DNA of 64,000 bases from contig CM076945.1 of NCBI GenBank assembly GCA_039566865.1, positions 8,111,501 through 8,175,500 of the forward strand, in the 5' to 3' direction. The notes beneath the pieces were generated by a model that did no database searches, was not told where the DNA came from, and saw only the letters and a list, made by a program, of their open reading frames with translations. Below are positions 52,089 to 63,642 of the stretch, in pieces; the first letter of the stretch is position 1; the number at the start of each line of letters is the position of its first letter. The DNA comes from Aurelia coerulea. Taxonomy: Eukaryota > Cnidaria > Scyphozoa > Semaeostomeae > Ulmaridae. The position numbers were made by a program, and so were the translations under genes.

Positions 52089-55000
52089 ATGGGGAACATA
52101 CAATCAGGCCTAGGAAATGATTCTAATGCTTTGGAAGCAGTGAAATTAATGAAAGCAGAAGCAGATAGGATTATCAGTAAAAGAGATCCTACTTGTGACA
52201 CACGTAAACTTCTTCACTCATATTTGGCTCATGTTGTTCCGTACATCCTGAAAAGAGATTTTGTAAATGGGGTTGAAAAGGTTCTTTTGAATGAGGAGAA
52301 ATGGAATGTTCTCATAGAGAGGCCTCTTGGCTTCTTTCTTTGTGGTGAAGAACCAGCACAAGGATTGGAAAAGATAAAACAGCTGAACAGTCCACCTCAG
52401 TTTTGTGGCAAAGTTTTTAATATTGGTGATCCAACATACACTTGCAAGTAAGTGTGAGGTGCTTCTTTATGGAGGAGGGCAAGCCCTTGTTGCTCAAGTC
52501 CTTTATCCCTTATGTAAAACAGCAGTGCAATGCAATTCTCACATGGTTAAATGCACACATAAGCGTACAGGAAGAAAAAACCTAGGAGGCTGCCTCGCAC
52601 AAAGTCCATTGTTTACCAACATTTTTGCCTGACTGAGAGCAGATTTTTGCCTGATTGGGGCTGATATTTGATAAATTCCTCCCAACAAAATTGGGGGGCT
52701 ACCGCTCCCGGTCCCCGGCTTGTATGCTTATGATTGTATCATACATCTTGGAACCTGTAAAGATGGCACTTGGAGGATTCAGTATGGATTGCACTGAACA
52801 ATTGAATATGATATGTCAGTGCAATAGTCACTGGTTCAAAGACTTTACCAATGTTGCATTTAATGTGACAAGTAAGGATTGCATGGCTGCTTTACATTTA
52901 CTCGGCAAGATATGCCTGTTGAATACCTGAGATCTCATCTAGGAGGGCTCAAAATTGTCCCGATAATTGCAATGAAGAAGGTTAGTCCTCCCAGGCAAGC
53001 TGGTAGAAACAGAGATTAAATGTATAACAACAAGATTTGAATGGTTTGCATAGTGATGTCTAGCTCTTCTGCTACAAGCTGTTTGCCCACCTCATATAGA
53101 GCTAGCCAAGTAAAGATGGATATACCCAAAACACACCTTATGTATTGCAATTTACAGCTTAGCATGTCAGACTGGCTCGCTCTCTATAAAGGCAATAAAA
53201 TCATCTCAGTCTCCGGGCCATTCCAGCCATATGTGCCATTTGTCTGGGGGTGACAGTCCCCCATCATTTGGAAACTTTTGAAAAATCAGTTATATTTGGG
53301 GGAAAAATCTGCAAAAAGATGGGCAGATATCTGTAAACAACTTTGGTTTGGGCTGCTGCCCATATTGTATCTTCCCATGCACCTACAGTATATGCTTCCC
53401 CTATGCATTGATAAAGTACAATTTTTGGTCCACAAGCAAATTTGCTGATGCTCAAAGCAATAAGACAAGACTTTGTTGCCCTGATTTGGGGGACTGGAGA
53501 TGAATTGTCAAATTTCTTGGCAAGTAGAAGCTCATTTCATTTTAAAATTCTCAATATACGAAATTATATAGAAAAAATCAACAACTAGCATAAAGCAAGT
53601 TTATTCAATAATTAATATGGCTGGACTATAAACTGAGAAAATTGGTATATAAGGATATCTTTAATAAAGTAGAAGGTCTCCATAGATAGACAGATAAACT
53701 ATCCAAGAAGAGAGCACCCCCTGATCAAAGAGAGAGGACCCCTTGTAAGGTTCTTTCCAGGGCAGATATTAGTCTTTTTTGTCGGTCTAAGTGGGAAAGT
53801 TAAGTGTTGTTTTCATTACATTTTCTAAAAATTGTTTGATGTGTTCTAGGGACTGTGCTGCAGATCCAACCTGTGTGTTCTGCCATGAATGCTTCAACAA
53901 GAGTGTTCACATCAATCATAAATACAGGGTAAGTTTAGTAGTAGATTATAAAAATGTGGACATTATCTTTCATAGGATCAAAATACAGTACTGGCCATGT
54001 GCAATTTGAAATGGTTTGTCACCAAAGAATTCTTGAGAGGATAGTTAATTTCTTTAAAAGATTATGTGCACATGAAGGTCTGTACTATAAGTGCTACTGT
54101 ATACTCATTGAGAAGAATAGAACAGAACATCAATTTGTGTTGCAAGGAGTACAAGGAGCTCTAAAATCTTATGAAATGCATCCAGTCTTGTCTTTTTTGT
54201 GGAGTATAGTGGCAATTGAGATGTTCAGGAAGCACGTGCCAAGCGTAAATTGCATTTAGAAGAACCGATAATTAATTATGGCATAAAGGAAAAATCTTTC
54301 CTAATTTAAAGAAATGCATTCCTAAATGTTTTAAAGAAATAATCTTTCAGTGCCTTGATTTTGATTTCTTCCTGCTCATTCCTATCTTTTTAGATGCATA
54401 CATCAAGTGGTAATGGTGGATACTGTGATTGCGGAGATGTAGAAGCTTGGAAAAAGGACCCTTGTTGTGAAACACATTTGCAAGGGAGTAATTATGAATC
54501 TGATAAAGTGAGTTTTGATTTTTTTTGTTTGAAATTCTTTTTATAATTGAGGTTTCTATCAGCTGTAATGATAATGCACTTTGTAGACCTCATAGTGTTA
54601 GCTAAAATATTCCGATCTTTAGCTGCTTGCTTTTTCCTTTATTGTGCATTGTGATTATTTGGCACCTATTCTTGAAAGAAAATGACTGAAGCAGGTTTTT
54701 TACAAATTAAGCTCACAGAGGACTCAAAATAGTACCAGCTTATATCTAAAGCTAGAATATGTAGCAAAAAGTTTATAGGAGTGTTTTATCTTCTTCAGCA
54801 ACTTAATCGTTAATAAACCAAGAGAAACTTCCAATCTTGACCAAATGAGAGCCAACCTGTGCTGTGTTGTCCTCCTGCAGTCAACTGCTTTTGTTGCTAT
54901 TTTGGCTCAGGAATGGTGGTATAGAGGGTCAAAGAGGGCTATATGCCTCCAGGTTATTTGAGTTGCCCTATCCATTCAACAGTGCAGAAGAGTTGTTTCA

Positions 55001-58000
55001 AATTGAACTGCTTTTATATATTTTTTCTGAACTTTTTGAAGGATCCAAAAGAATTGCTTCCAGAAGAAATCTTGAAGAGAGCAACATTCCTTTACAAAGA
55101 GCTGCTTCAATACTGCGTTGACATGATACTTTGGATTGACAATGACAGTTTACCAGAGGAACTGCGGAGGTAAGTTGGTTATACTGCCATTTCACTACCA
55201 AAGTAAACTGCTTCTCTTGAAATTTTTCTATCAAGCAAGTAACAAACCAAGAGAGCTTTTATCAGGCATTTTATGCCAGCATATTTTTATGCCATTTTTA
55301 CCAGTTAGGGCTGCATCCTTCGATAGGCGAATCTTATTTAGATTGATGGATCTTCCTTCATCAATAGATTAATGAGTGCTCATGGTCTCTTCTAAAAAGT
55401 CCTGATCTAGGGAATTTCCTTTACACACCAACTGGCAATGATTGTACTATGAACAGAGTTTTGTTCTGTACAATGGTTCTGGCTTAAACCTGCAACCTAC
55501 ATCCAACTGCGTTTGGCTATTTTGTCATTTGTAGTTGCTCTATGTCAATTTTACATGTAGATTCCAATTTTTTATGTTAATTATTCGAAATTCTGTGTCA
55601 ATTTGTTATGACATCACATTTTAGAGAAATAAATTCTGCACCATTAATGTAAATTGCAGCTTGTTTACCAGTTTTGTTCTGGGATGATTCACTTTATGAT
55701 GGATGACAAAATATACAGAGCAGTTGTACGTAGTATTGTCAAGCCAAAAAATGTTACCAGATTACCAGTGATTCAATCAATACGAACAAGAGGGTGTTTG
55801 TTTCAACAAACAACCAACTGGAACATGTTGTAACAAATAGGGAATATGTTTTAACATGAAATATGTTTTTATTTTATCTCACTGTGTGCAGTGGGGTGGG
55901 TCCTTGCATCTTGGTGGACACTTTTGCTGTGGGGTGGTGCATGGCGCGTGGAAATGGCTTGTCTACTCTTACTCAGATTGTTTATGTGCCAGACGTCGGC
56001 GGGCATTTTCGACTCAGCCAGTATATTGTGTCATAACACAAAGCAGCAACCCATCTCCCTATATGTATTTATTTTTTTTTTCGTTTTTTTTCTGTGTATA
56101 GTATAGTTGAATTGTAAGTGCCAGCCATAGTGGAGACCAGATGACCCAGTGTCCTTCCCCACTGTGGCTGGTACATAGAAATGTATCTATTTTGTAGTTT
56201 GGACAATTTTTTCAAATCAATTTGAAGAAAATGTTTTCACAAATAACTATCGTTCTATAACCACATGGAAAAAGCCTCCATTTTAAAACTGATTTTTACA
56301 AACAAGTTCCCGATGACTTGCTCAAGGATTCACGGTATGGTATACTAAGGTATGGTATGTCTGTGCCTAAGGTATGTCTAAAATTAAATATCATTATGTC
56401 ATGTTAGGTTTACGATAAGGCAAAAATGGTCATACAAAACTTTTCGGTTGTTTTTATTCGCAGGCACCGTCATGTGACTTTTTTTGAGACAGACTTTAAA
56501 TTGTATTTAACAGATGAGTGATGTGCTTGCTGTATTCTCCTTTTATGTCAATTAACAGGCGCAGCAAAACTGATGGAGATTTGTATCTCTGTATGCTGTA
56601 CAATGATGAAGTCCACACTTATGACCAAGTGAGTTTTGCTATTATGTTTTAACGATAAATTTTAAACTAAAACTAGTCTTTAAGATGGCATTAAAATCTT
56701 CAGAATCTGTGCGCAGAGCCCGTTGCTCTCTGTAAAACGACAACAACAACCACACATCACCGCACTCAGAACATACGCATATGGGGGGGGGTGGGGGGTC
56801 AGTCGAAGAAATTTTCAGGCAACCCAAAAAGATCAGTTCAGCTTCATTGCAACCCAAAGATATCTGCTCAGACTACCTTGTAAGCGAACATGAAATATAC
56901 CGAAACAGTGCAAATTGACGTCAGGATTGCCTTTAACAAGCCCAGAAATATCAATTTGACAATACTTGATGCCAAAAAATATCATGAGCATAATTTCAAT
57001 AGACCTTTTAACGGAAAGAAAAGCATGCTGGGAAAATGGGGGAGATTTCGAGATTTCGACACCACGCAGCTTCGAATTTCGCCAGGTTTTGCGAGGCTTA
57101 TTTTCGCAACAAAACCTCTCTCCTAAGCACGAACACAAATGTTAGATATCTTTTGTGCATATCGATAAAATCCTTAGACTTCAGAGATTACGAAATAGCA
57201 ATATGTTTTTGAATCTGCTTCCTCTAAATTTGTTTACATGACGAGAAAGAATCCCGAGGCAGTTTTGAAAATCGCAGAATCATGCTTAGGCCCTTGCGAC
57301 CCGACGCCACATCTGGGCGCATAATTCTGCAATCCATTCAGGAAATTAAGTGAAATTTAAAATGAAAGCACTTCATTTGTCTCTGAAGTCGGATATAAAT
57401 TTGCAGACTGTTGCCTAAACGCACACGAATGCAGGGAGGTCAGACAGCCCAGATCGCATGTCGCCCTTCCCATTGAAAAGTTTCTACTAAAGAACCGTCC
57501 AGAAACCGAGTTCAATTTTCCTACAAAGCAAAACGAAACCCTTTGATTGCCGATTTTTGCATCCAAATATTGTTGACAGATATATTTTCTACCATTTCAT
57601 TGATATTTCTAGTAACCACCAATTTTGAAGTATCATCTTTTCAGAAACTTATTTTAGCTCGTAAATCCAAGTCAGGCCTAGGCCTATTGCTGTTCCTAGA
57701 CTAAACAATGAAAACTGTAAGCGTCTATACAAGATATTTTGTGAAATCATTTGGGCATTTTCATCTGCTGTTTGAGCTAAACGAAAAGATTTAATATAAT
57801 GTTTAGGGTTAACGTTCATTGGGCTGCATGCTCTTTAGAAGAGAAAAAAGCAATTCTTGAATTCATTTTGATGTACTTTTGGCTCGCTATTTGTGATCGT
57901 CTTGATATATTTTAGCACTGATCCTTTGTTTCAATGTAGCAACTAAAAGTTGACATGATTGAATTTCTACCGTTCTACGAGTCGAATATAAATGAAGAGA

Positions 58001-61000
58001 ATTAAAGATCTACGAACCTCGAGCAACCTTCTTTCTTGTAGTAATTTCTAAGCATATTTATGAGTTCTGACACTCGAACATCATCAAAATGTTGTTTACT
58101 GTCTCTGAGGAAAGCGAGACAAATCAGAAACGATGACAGAAGTATTCTGACCGTTTTGATGAACAGTGACTTGCAGCAACAATCTATACTTCCACACAAA
58201 ATAAATTTGAAGTTATTCCAGCTTTATGTTCTTCGTAAAATATTTTTTGGCTTCTTGTTGCAACTGCAAATTCCACCTCAAATCAAAATCGATTTAGAAA
58301 TAACGTGTAACAGTGCTTAGGTCATGTGACAACTGCACTCCTTCCTGAACTTTTAGTTATTCACTATTTCATTCAATGAAAGGAAAATGTTAATTAATAG
58401 TACATTTATTTTTATAGAGGGGGCTTAATAGAGAAGGGGGCTTATAAGAAAAATTTGGCTCAGAAGGGAGGGGCTTATTAGAGAGGGGGGCTTAAAAGAG
58501 ATGGGGCTTAATGGAGCTTTCACGGTAGGTTCAAGGACCTTGAAGGTTGCCACACCTCAAAATATATTCCTGTTTCACGAACCTGCTAATCTGCATGAAT
58601 TAGAAGGACTTAACGAGAAGGGTCTGCAGTCTTTGTAGGGTTCTTGTACTAAAAATAATTCAAAAAGCGTATAACTTGCATCTACTTATCACCGCACGAG
58701 TCCAAATTATGATGAACTTCCTGCTGCTTTAATCACAGAATAGAGTGCTTTAATCTTCCTCTCAAATTATCTATTTTATTGTTACTATTTTTGTCAATTT
58801 CATAATAATGTTTTATTTAACGAGAATTAAATTCTCAAACTACACATAGATTTTTGGTAAGAAACTGCTTATAAGAAACTCAACGCTCAGAGCGGCTCAG
58901 ATCGCCAAAAAAACCGAGCAAGTCAAGTACTGGAAAGATATCTCGAGAAAGTACTTTTTAGTAAAGGAAATCCTTCGCATATGTTTACTTTAGTTTCACT
59001 TGTTTCCTGTATCATAGAACTTAAAAGGTACGTAATGTCTAAAAGTGGAAAGGCTTCCAAAAAGATTTGTTTTGAAATCTTAAGGATGGCACAGGAAGTA
59101 AATATGAATCTGATAATTTTACTGGCCCAAATTCTTAGTTTCTTCCAGAATCATCAAATTTTTCACAATATTATAAGAATATGTCAGCCTCAACTCGCAT
59201 ATTTGTGTCCCATTTTCAGCAGTTGCCTGTTTTGCGATGTTCATAACAGAGAATCGCATGACTGATATGAATATTCTAAGAATATATTCAGGTTCAAAAC
59301 GAAAAAGTCTTCGTTCGAAGCTGCGTGGTGTCGAAATCTCGAAATCTCCCCCATTTTCCCAGCATGCTTTTCTTTCCGTGAAAAGGTCTATTTATTCGTG
59401 ACCCAAAGATTTCACTTTCGGCAATATTCTAACCCAGAAATATTGGACGGACCTCCCCATATGTGCATATGCTAAGTGTCCTCTCTGGGATCACCGCTCA
59501 ACGAGGACTCACGCACAACTGTTCAAAAACCAGGACAACCAATGTTGGGTCTTAGGAAAGCACTACTTAAATGCAAAACAAAGCATCTTCCAAGCACCAG
59601 TTTAGGCACGGCAACGTGAAGATCAAATGTTGGCCTACCTTTTCCTTATTAGTTTTTGTCTGTTCTGGCCTAATGCCCAAAAATCAACAACCTTCACAAC
59701 ATACCTCTAGGATTTTTTGGCATTAGGCCATAACGGACGAAAACTAACAAGGTAGGCCAACATTTGATCTTCACGTTACCCGTGCAAGATCTTGAGATGA
59801 AGAACTCGCTGAAAATCTTCAACTTTGAATTAGATTTATCTAGCATAGATCATAACATTTGCCTCCACGTCGTTTGAATTTCAAAGGAAAATTGCGTGCG
59901 AATGCAAATACTTTACTTCAATACGGCTCTCAGACTGTTTCACAAACTACTTTAGAATAACCCCGAACGTGTTTGCAACTTTTATTCATACATATCATCG
60001 AAAATTAAAGCCGCCCCAAAACGTTGGGGGCCATTAGTCCAGGTTTTGAAAAGTTAGGCAATGAGTCGTAGTTTGAGTGAATAGGAACATTTAATTCAAT
60101 ACTTGGTACAGAGCAACTCTGAATCACGTTCAGAGCGAAAACGACCAATCAGGTCGTAGGTCTACCGAATGCAGCGTATTCTTTGCTGAAATTAGTTTTT
60201 TTGTAACTGAGCTAGTATCGCTGCTTGGTATATAAAAGATATATTCAGTATTTTTATTTAATATCATTTCAATGTTGCCAGTTGATGTGTCGTTACAGTA
60301 GTCTCCATAAAAGCGTTGTCATTCGGCTAGCTGAGATTGAAGACTGGAGTATGAAATATAAAATATTATATTTGAAACTGAAAGCTTCCCGTGGTGGATA
60401 TCGTGCTCTTGTGAATTTACTGCAGTTACACTTGTACATAGTCAAGTTTGTCTTTTCCTTGTCAGGTGATTCGCACATTACAGCAAGCAGTGAGCTGTGA
60501 TAAGTCAGAGGCTATTCGCTATGCCACGATCGTTGATAAAGAGGTAAACGCTTGTTGTTGTTAAGGCCGAGCGTGGGGTGAGTGGCCGAGCGGCTTATAC
60601 AGTTTTCTCGTTTTGGTTTGTTTAATTGTCCTTTAAAATGTGCTATCTTATTTTTTGCCAAATAGATCATTTGTGGGACTTATTTCCTTGTGTGATCTTA
60701 GCTAGTTTTCTGTGCAGTGGCATCGTAAATTTCTTGCAAGAATCAATTTTATCACAATATTTTGCAGAAAGGGGTTTCATTTCCTAGCTCTAGCTCTTGG
60801 TTCTATCTTTGGGATGTTTAATGGGTCACTGCCGTCATCTTTTAATTTCTATTACAGGGGCGCTCACTCGTGTTTGCTGGAACTAAAGAAGGTTGTGAGG
60901 CTGTTTGTAAGGTCATCAAGGTATGTACCTGTCAGTGATGTATGTACCTCTCAGTGATATATGTACCTGTCAGTGATTTATTAAAAGCGCACTCAGATAG

Positions 61001-62469
61001 GTCACGTGTTTAAATTGGAACGCATTTTCCCCGCTCTTCTTTGCTTACATTCGTAATGGGCCTAGCCACATAACCAGGGCTTTGAACAGTGCAGAAGACT
61101 GTGTAGAATTGCCTTACCTACCCTGTGAAGATACTTGGTACATGGTTCAGTTGGAGGGTAGAAGATTTGAAGAAAGTTTCGATGATGGCTGGTGTTTTCG
61201 TTGCATCTTGATCACCATTTCCATCGCATATTTGCTTCAATTTCGTGTACCTAAAAGATGATTCCGCTAACGATGGCATGTACAAATATTTTATCATGAT
61301 TCTTTGAGGCCTAATTTAAACATCGTTTGTTTGTCGTATCAAATTTAATAGATGCTGCTAAAAACTTCTAAGTGTCAATTATATTCGACATAAAAACGAT
61401 GTTTAAATCGCCTGCCGTTTTGAATAGATAAAACGGGAGGACTTCTCCAGCTTTGTCTTATCAAACGGCAGAAAAACAAATTGATTGTCTGCGGTTTCTA
61501 CATGTGATCAGCCACTGCTCTTGTGCATTTTGAAAAATGGCCATTTTAACCATTTTTATTTCAATCAGACATGGCAAAAAAACTTTGTTTAAATCACAGA
61601 TTTTTAGACACGGCAGATTCTGCCGTTTTTGATACAGTTCGATTCGACGCGGCAAGGAGACGATGTATAAACTAGGCCCGAGTAACATAGGGCTCAAATC
61701 TTTAAAAAGGTCGGTGTAAAGTTCTATTACAATTTTCTTTGAAATATATGTCTTAGAAGGAACTTAGAGTTTTTTGTTGTAAATCTGCCGTGCAAATTTA
61801 TCGATATCTTGATTAGTTTCAAAATTATAGCCTTTATTAAATTCGAGGCTATGACGTCATCAAATGTCTAAATTCTTACCCAGAAAAGCTACAGAATTCT
61901 GCTTGCCACCATTTTGTAGACCTTCATAAACTATGGTTTTCTTGAAGGTTATATCATCGCCCTTCCATTGGTTTAGGACTTACGATGATTTAAAGTTTTT
62001 CAAATGTTGCCATGAATTTGTGCAAAAATGATTAAATTGCCGCCATGTCAAAAAAAATCCAGATGTCAAATAATTTCCACGGCAGATTTACAGCACAGTA
62101 CCATAAGTTCCGTTCAAGCCATTCTATTCCAAGAAACATGTCATATAATTTTACACCCACCTTTTTGAAGATTTGAAAGATTTGAGCCCTATGCTGGCCC
62201 GAGCGTCATTGTGAATTATCATCCAATCGAATCCGTCGAAATTCTTCGAGACGCAAAGGACCATCGTAAAAGATTCCGTGACGCCATCTTTAGCACAGCT
62301 GTCTATTATTTGAGATTTTAGACTGCTTTCTTCTTTATATTTCAGACACGCACATCCAGAGATGGCCGCGGCCCTTTAGAATGTGAAGCTATGCAAAACG
62401 ATATCATTGCTCATCAAGTTGCTGCCATAGAGATGCTTTCATTACTCAATAAATTCACAGTGTGCTCAG
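52089..62469 (+). CDS. UBR1/UBR2-type N-recognin E3 ubiquitin ligase, 5' part (runs off right edge)
   Basis: UBR1/UBR2 proteins bind N-terminal degrons of substrates through the UBR box and ubiquitinate them with a RING domain (not in this window). Eight in-phase exons: 52089-52447, 53850-53928, 54394-54507, 55042-55169, 56559-56628, 60466-60543, 60858-60920, 62346-62469. They give 338 residues, ending in phase 1. The UBR box is about residues 105-175: [32 protein letters not shown] and [12 protein letters not shown] keep the zinc-binding Cys/His pattern (Cys119, 122, 128, 131, 134, His140, His143, Cys157, Cys159). Then come [22 protein letters not shown] (residues split over exons 5-6) and the [12 protein letters not shown] stretch, also conserved in UBR1/2. 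The start has an in-frame stop 18 bp upstream. The protein opens MGNIQSGL, an N-myristoylation-like signal not found in the vertebrate proteins. UBR1 and UBR2 cannot be separated here; one ancestral gene is likely. Confidence 0.92.
52448..53849. other. UBR intron 1, unrecognised sequence
   Basis: Plus-strand frames at 52655-52930 and 53041-53253 (91 and 70 codons) match no family I know and have no convincing splice context. GGGGGGCTACCGCTCCCGGT near 52692 is a GC-rich island in AT-rich DNA. No transposon ends were found. Confidence 0.4.
57001..59389. mobile_element. 2.4-kb AGACCTTTTAACGGAAAG element
   Basis: AGACCTTTTAACGGAAAGAA at 57001 pairs with TTCTTTCCGTGAAAAGGTCT ending 59389. The inverted ends extend at least 75 bp (GCATGCTGGGAAAATGGGGG and CGACACCACGCAGCTTCGAA both have complements). 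The flanks give AT (or TA) as the target duplication. Frames inside are short (86-94 codons at most) and none resembles a transposase, so it is probably non-autonomous. It also contains the fragment at 58416-58530. Confidence 0.82.
58416..58530. repeat. Fragment of the TACCGTAAAAGCTCT MITE
   Basis: GAGGGGGCTTAATAGAGAAG units repeated three times, ending TTAATGGAGCTTTCACGGTA, the right end of the element at 2979-3587. The left terminus is absent. Confidence 0.6.
59605..59787. mobile_element. 183-bp foldback MITE (UBR intron 5)
   Basis: GGCACGGCAACGTGAAGATC at 59605 pairs with GATCTTCACGTTACCCGTGC ending about 59787. AAATGTTGGCCTACCTT pairs with its complement, and the arms reach nearly to the centre. 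Confidence 0.78.
60921..60977 (+). repeat. Three 19-bp repeats that include the UBR exon 7 splice donor
   Basis: GTATGTACCTGTCAGTGAT (60921-60939), GTATGTACCTCTCAGTGAT (60940-60958) and ATATGTACCTGTCAGTGAT (60959-60977) are tandem. The first unit begins exactly at the 5' splice site after exon 7, so the second unit carries a duplicate GTATGT donor-like hexamer 19 bp downstream. Confidence 0.9.
61684..62195. mobile_element. AGCATAGG foldback MITE, UBR intron 7 copy
   Basis: The ends are AACATAGGGCTCAAATC and GATTTGAGCCCTATGCT. The 9-bp target duplication has one mismatch: GGCCCGAGT (61675-61683) against GGCCCGAGC (62196-62204). TGACGTCA is at 61852-61859. It lies 150 bp before exon 8. Confidence 0.87.
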
Positions 62470-63119
62470 GTAAACTAATCCGAATAAGGGTGGAAAAATA
62501 GTGGACCACATCACCAATGATCCTACGATGTTTATTAGGTCTCCAGGAAGAGAGAAGATGGATATAAATAAAGAAAGGAAATCAAAGAGCAATAGAAAGA
62601 AAACCTATAAAATGGGAAATTGATGATTTAATGTTTCGTCAAAATCCTCAATATCATCTTTGTATTTTAAGCTAAGTCTTTAGAATGAATTTTGTTCCAT
62701 CAATTTAGGCTGTTTCTAGACTAAATCCTTTTCAAGACATTGTTTACAAATGGGGAAATATTCAGCTGAAAAGTCAACAAATATTTGCCTATCATTGACG
62801 ACTGTGACTCAAGATTGATAATCAATGCTCAAAATCTGTCCTAAACGTGGATACTGTTTTAGAGCATCTGGTTCTTGCAGAATAAGAGGTTATTCCCACT
62901 TGGGTTTAAAATGTACGAAATTTATCGCATCTCGTTTACCACAAGTTGATATGAGTTAACGTTTTGTGGAAACCGAGCTTAAAGGGGCTGTACAACGCGC
63001 GTCAACGAACGTTCATTCACTTTTCAACAACCACAACAGAAAGACTGTGCGCAGGCTACTCTGCGTGGCACTGCAATGCAAATCATCGATTGTGTTTACG
63101 CCAAACGCAACTCAGCCAA
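62470..63119. other. UBR intron 8, unrecognised
   Basis: No further exon continuing the UBR1/2 protein was found from 62470 to the right edge, so the next exon is presumed beyond 64000. No repeat end is seen before the palindrome at 63120. Confidence 0.45.
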
Positions 63120-63362
63120 TAGACCTTTTAGCTATTCTACAAAAGAGCCTGGATCGAGCGTTATTTTTATACACGAGGTTCGATAGAGTGGCGTTAGAGA
63201 TTCTATCAATATTGTGCATATTCGAAAATTCTACAAAGTGCACTTTGTAGAATTTTCGAATTTGCACAATAGTGGTAGAAGCTCTTAACACCACTTTATC
63301 GAGCCTCGCGTATAAAAATAACGCTCGATCCAGGCTCTTTTGTAGAATAGCTAAAAGGTCTA
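63120..63362. mobile_element. 243-bp near-perfect palindrome with TAGACC ends
   Basis: TAGACCTTTTAGCTATTCTA at 63120 pairs with TAGAATAGCTAAAAGGTCTA ending 63362. The two arms meet around ACAAAGTGCACTTTGT near 63242. The ends match those of 57001-59389 and 14018-14703. The mirror-image open frames on both strands come from the palindrome. Confidence 0.88.
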
Positions 63363-63642
63363 TGGCGATTTCACACAGAGAATAGTAATCCAAAGTATCT
63401 GCAACAATCTCTGTAGTCGAAGCTTTGATGGAGGATTTGTTCTACTTTCTAACGCCAAATATTTGAAAGTTTTAATGGATATCAAAAGTTCCATCGCATT
63501 TCATAGACATAGATGAGAAACATTGCGACTAAACTTACGTGGAAGCTGTGATGAAACTGGCCGCCATTAAGTCTAAAGGCTTTAGTCACATGCGGGGGTC
63601 GTCCCGTAATTTCCAATTACTTACAAAATCTTGTACTGCCCC

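Larger units (their letters stand above)
56785..59480. mobile_element. CCCAAAAATATCA repeat interrupted by a 2.4-kb element (UBR intron 5)
   Basis: The left half (56802-57000) and right half (59391-59480) together match the continuous copy at 8600-8925, including AATTTTCAGG.AACCC at the start and CTCCCCATATGTGCAT at the end. Confidence 0.75.

Noticed and set aside
53954..54259. 101-codon frame in UBR intron 2
   Set aside because: No family resemblance, and it cannot be spliced into the UBR protein without breaking the UBR box between exons 2 and 3.
54864..55121. 85-codon frame overlapping UBR exon 4 in another reading frame
   Set aside because: The conserved UBR reading frame at 55042-55169, with splice sites on both sides, accounts for the coding signal.
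60572..60600. GAGTGGCCGAGCGGC, resembling the D-arm of a tRNA-Ser/Leu
   Set aside because: No anticodon or T-arm follows, so no tRNA gene can be supported; at most a SINE head fragment in UBR intron 6.
62966..63393. Two frames on opposite strands encoding the same peptide stretch
   Set aside because: Consequence of the palindrome at 63120-63362, not a conserved gene pair.
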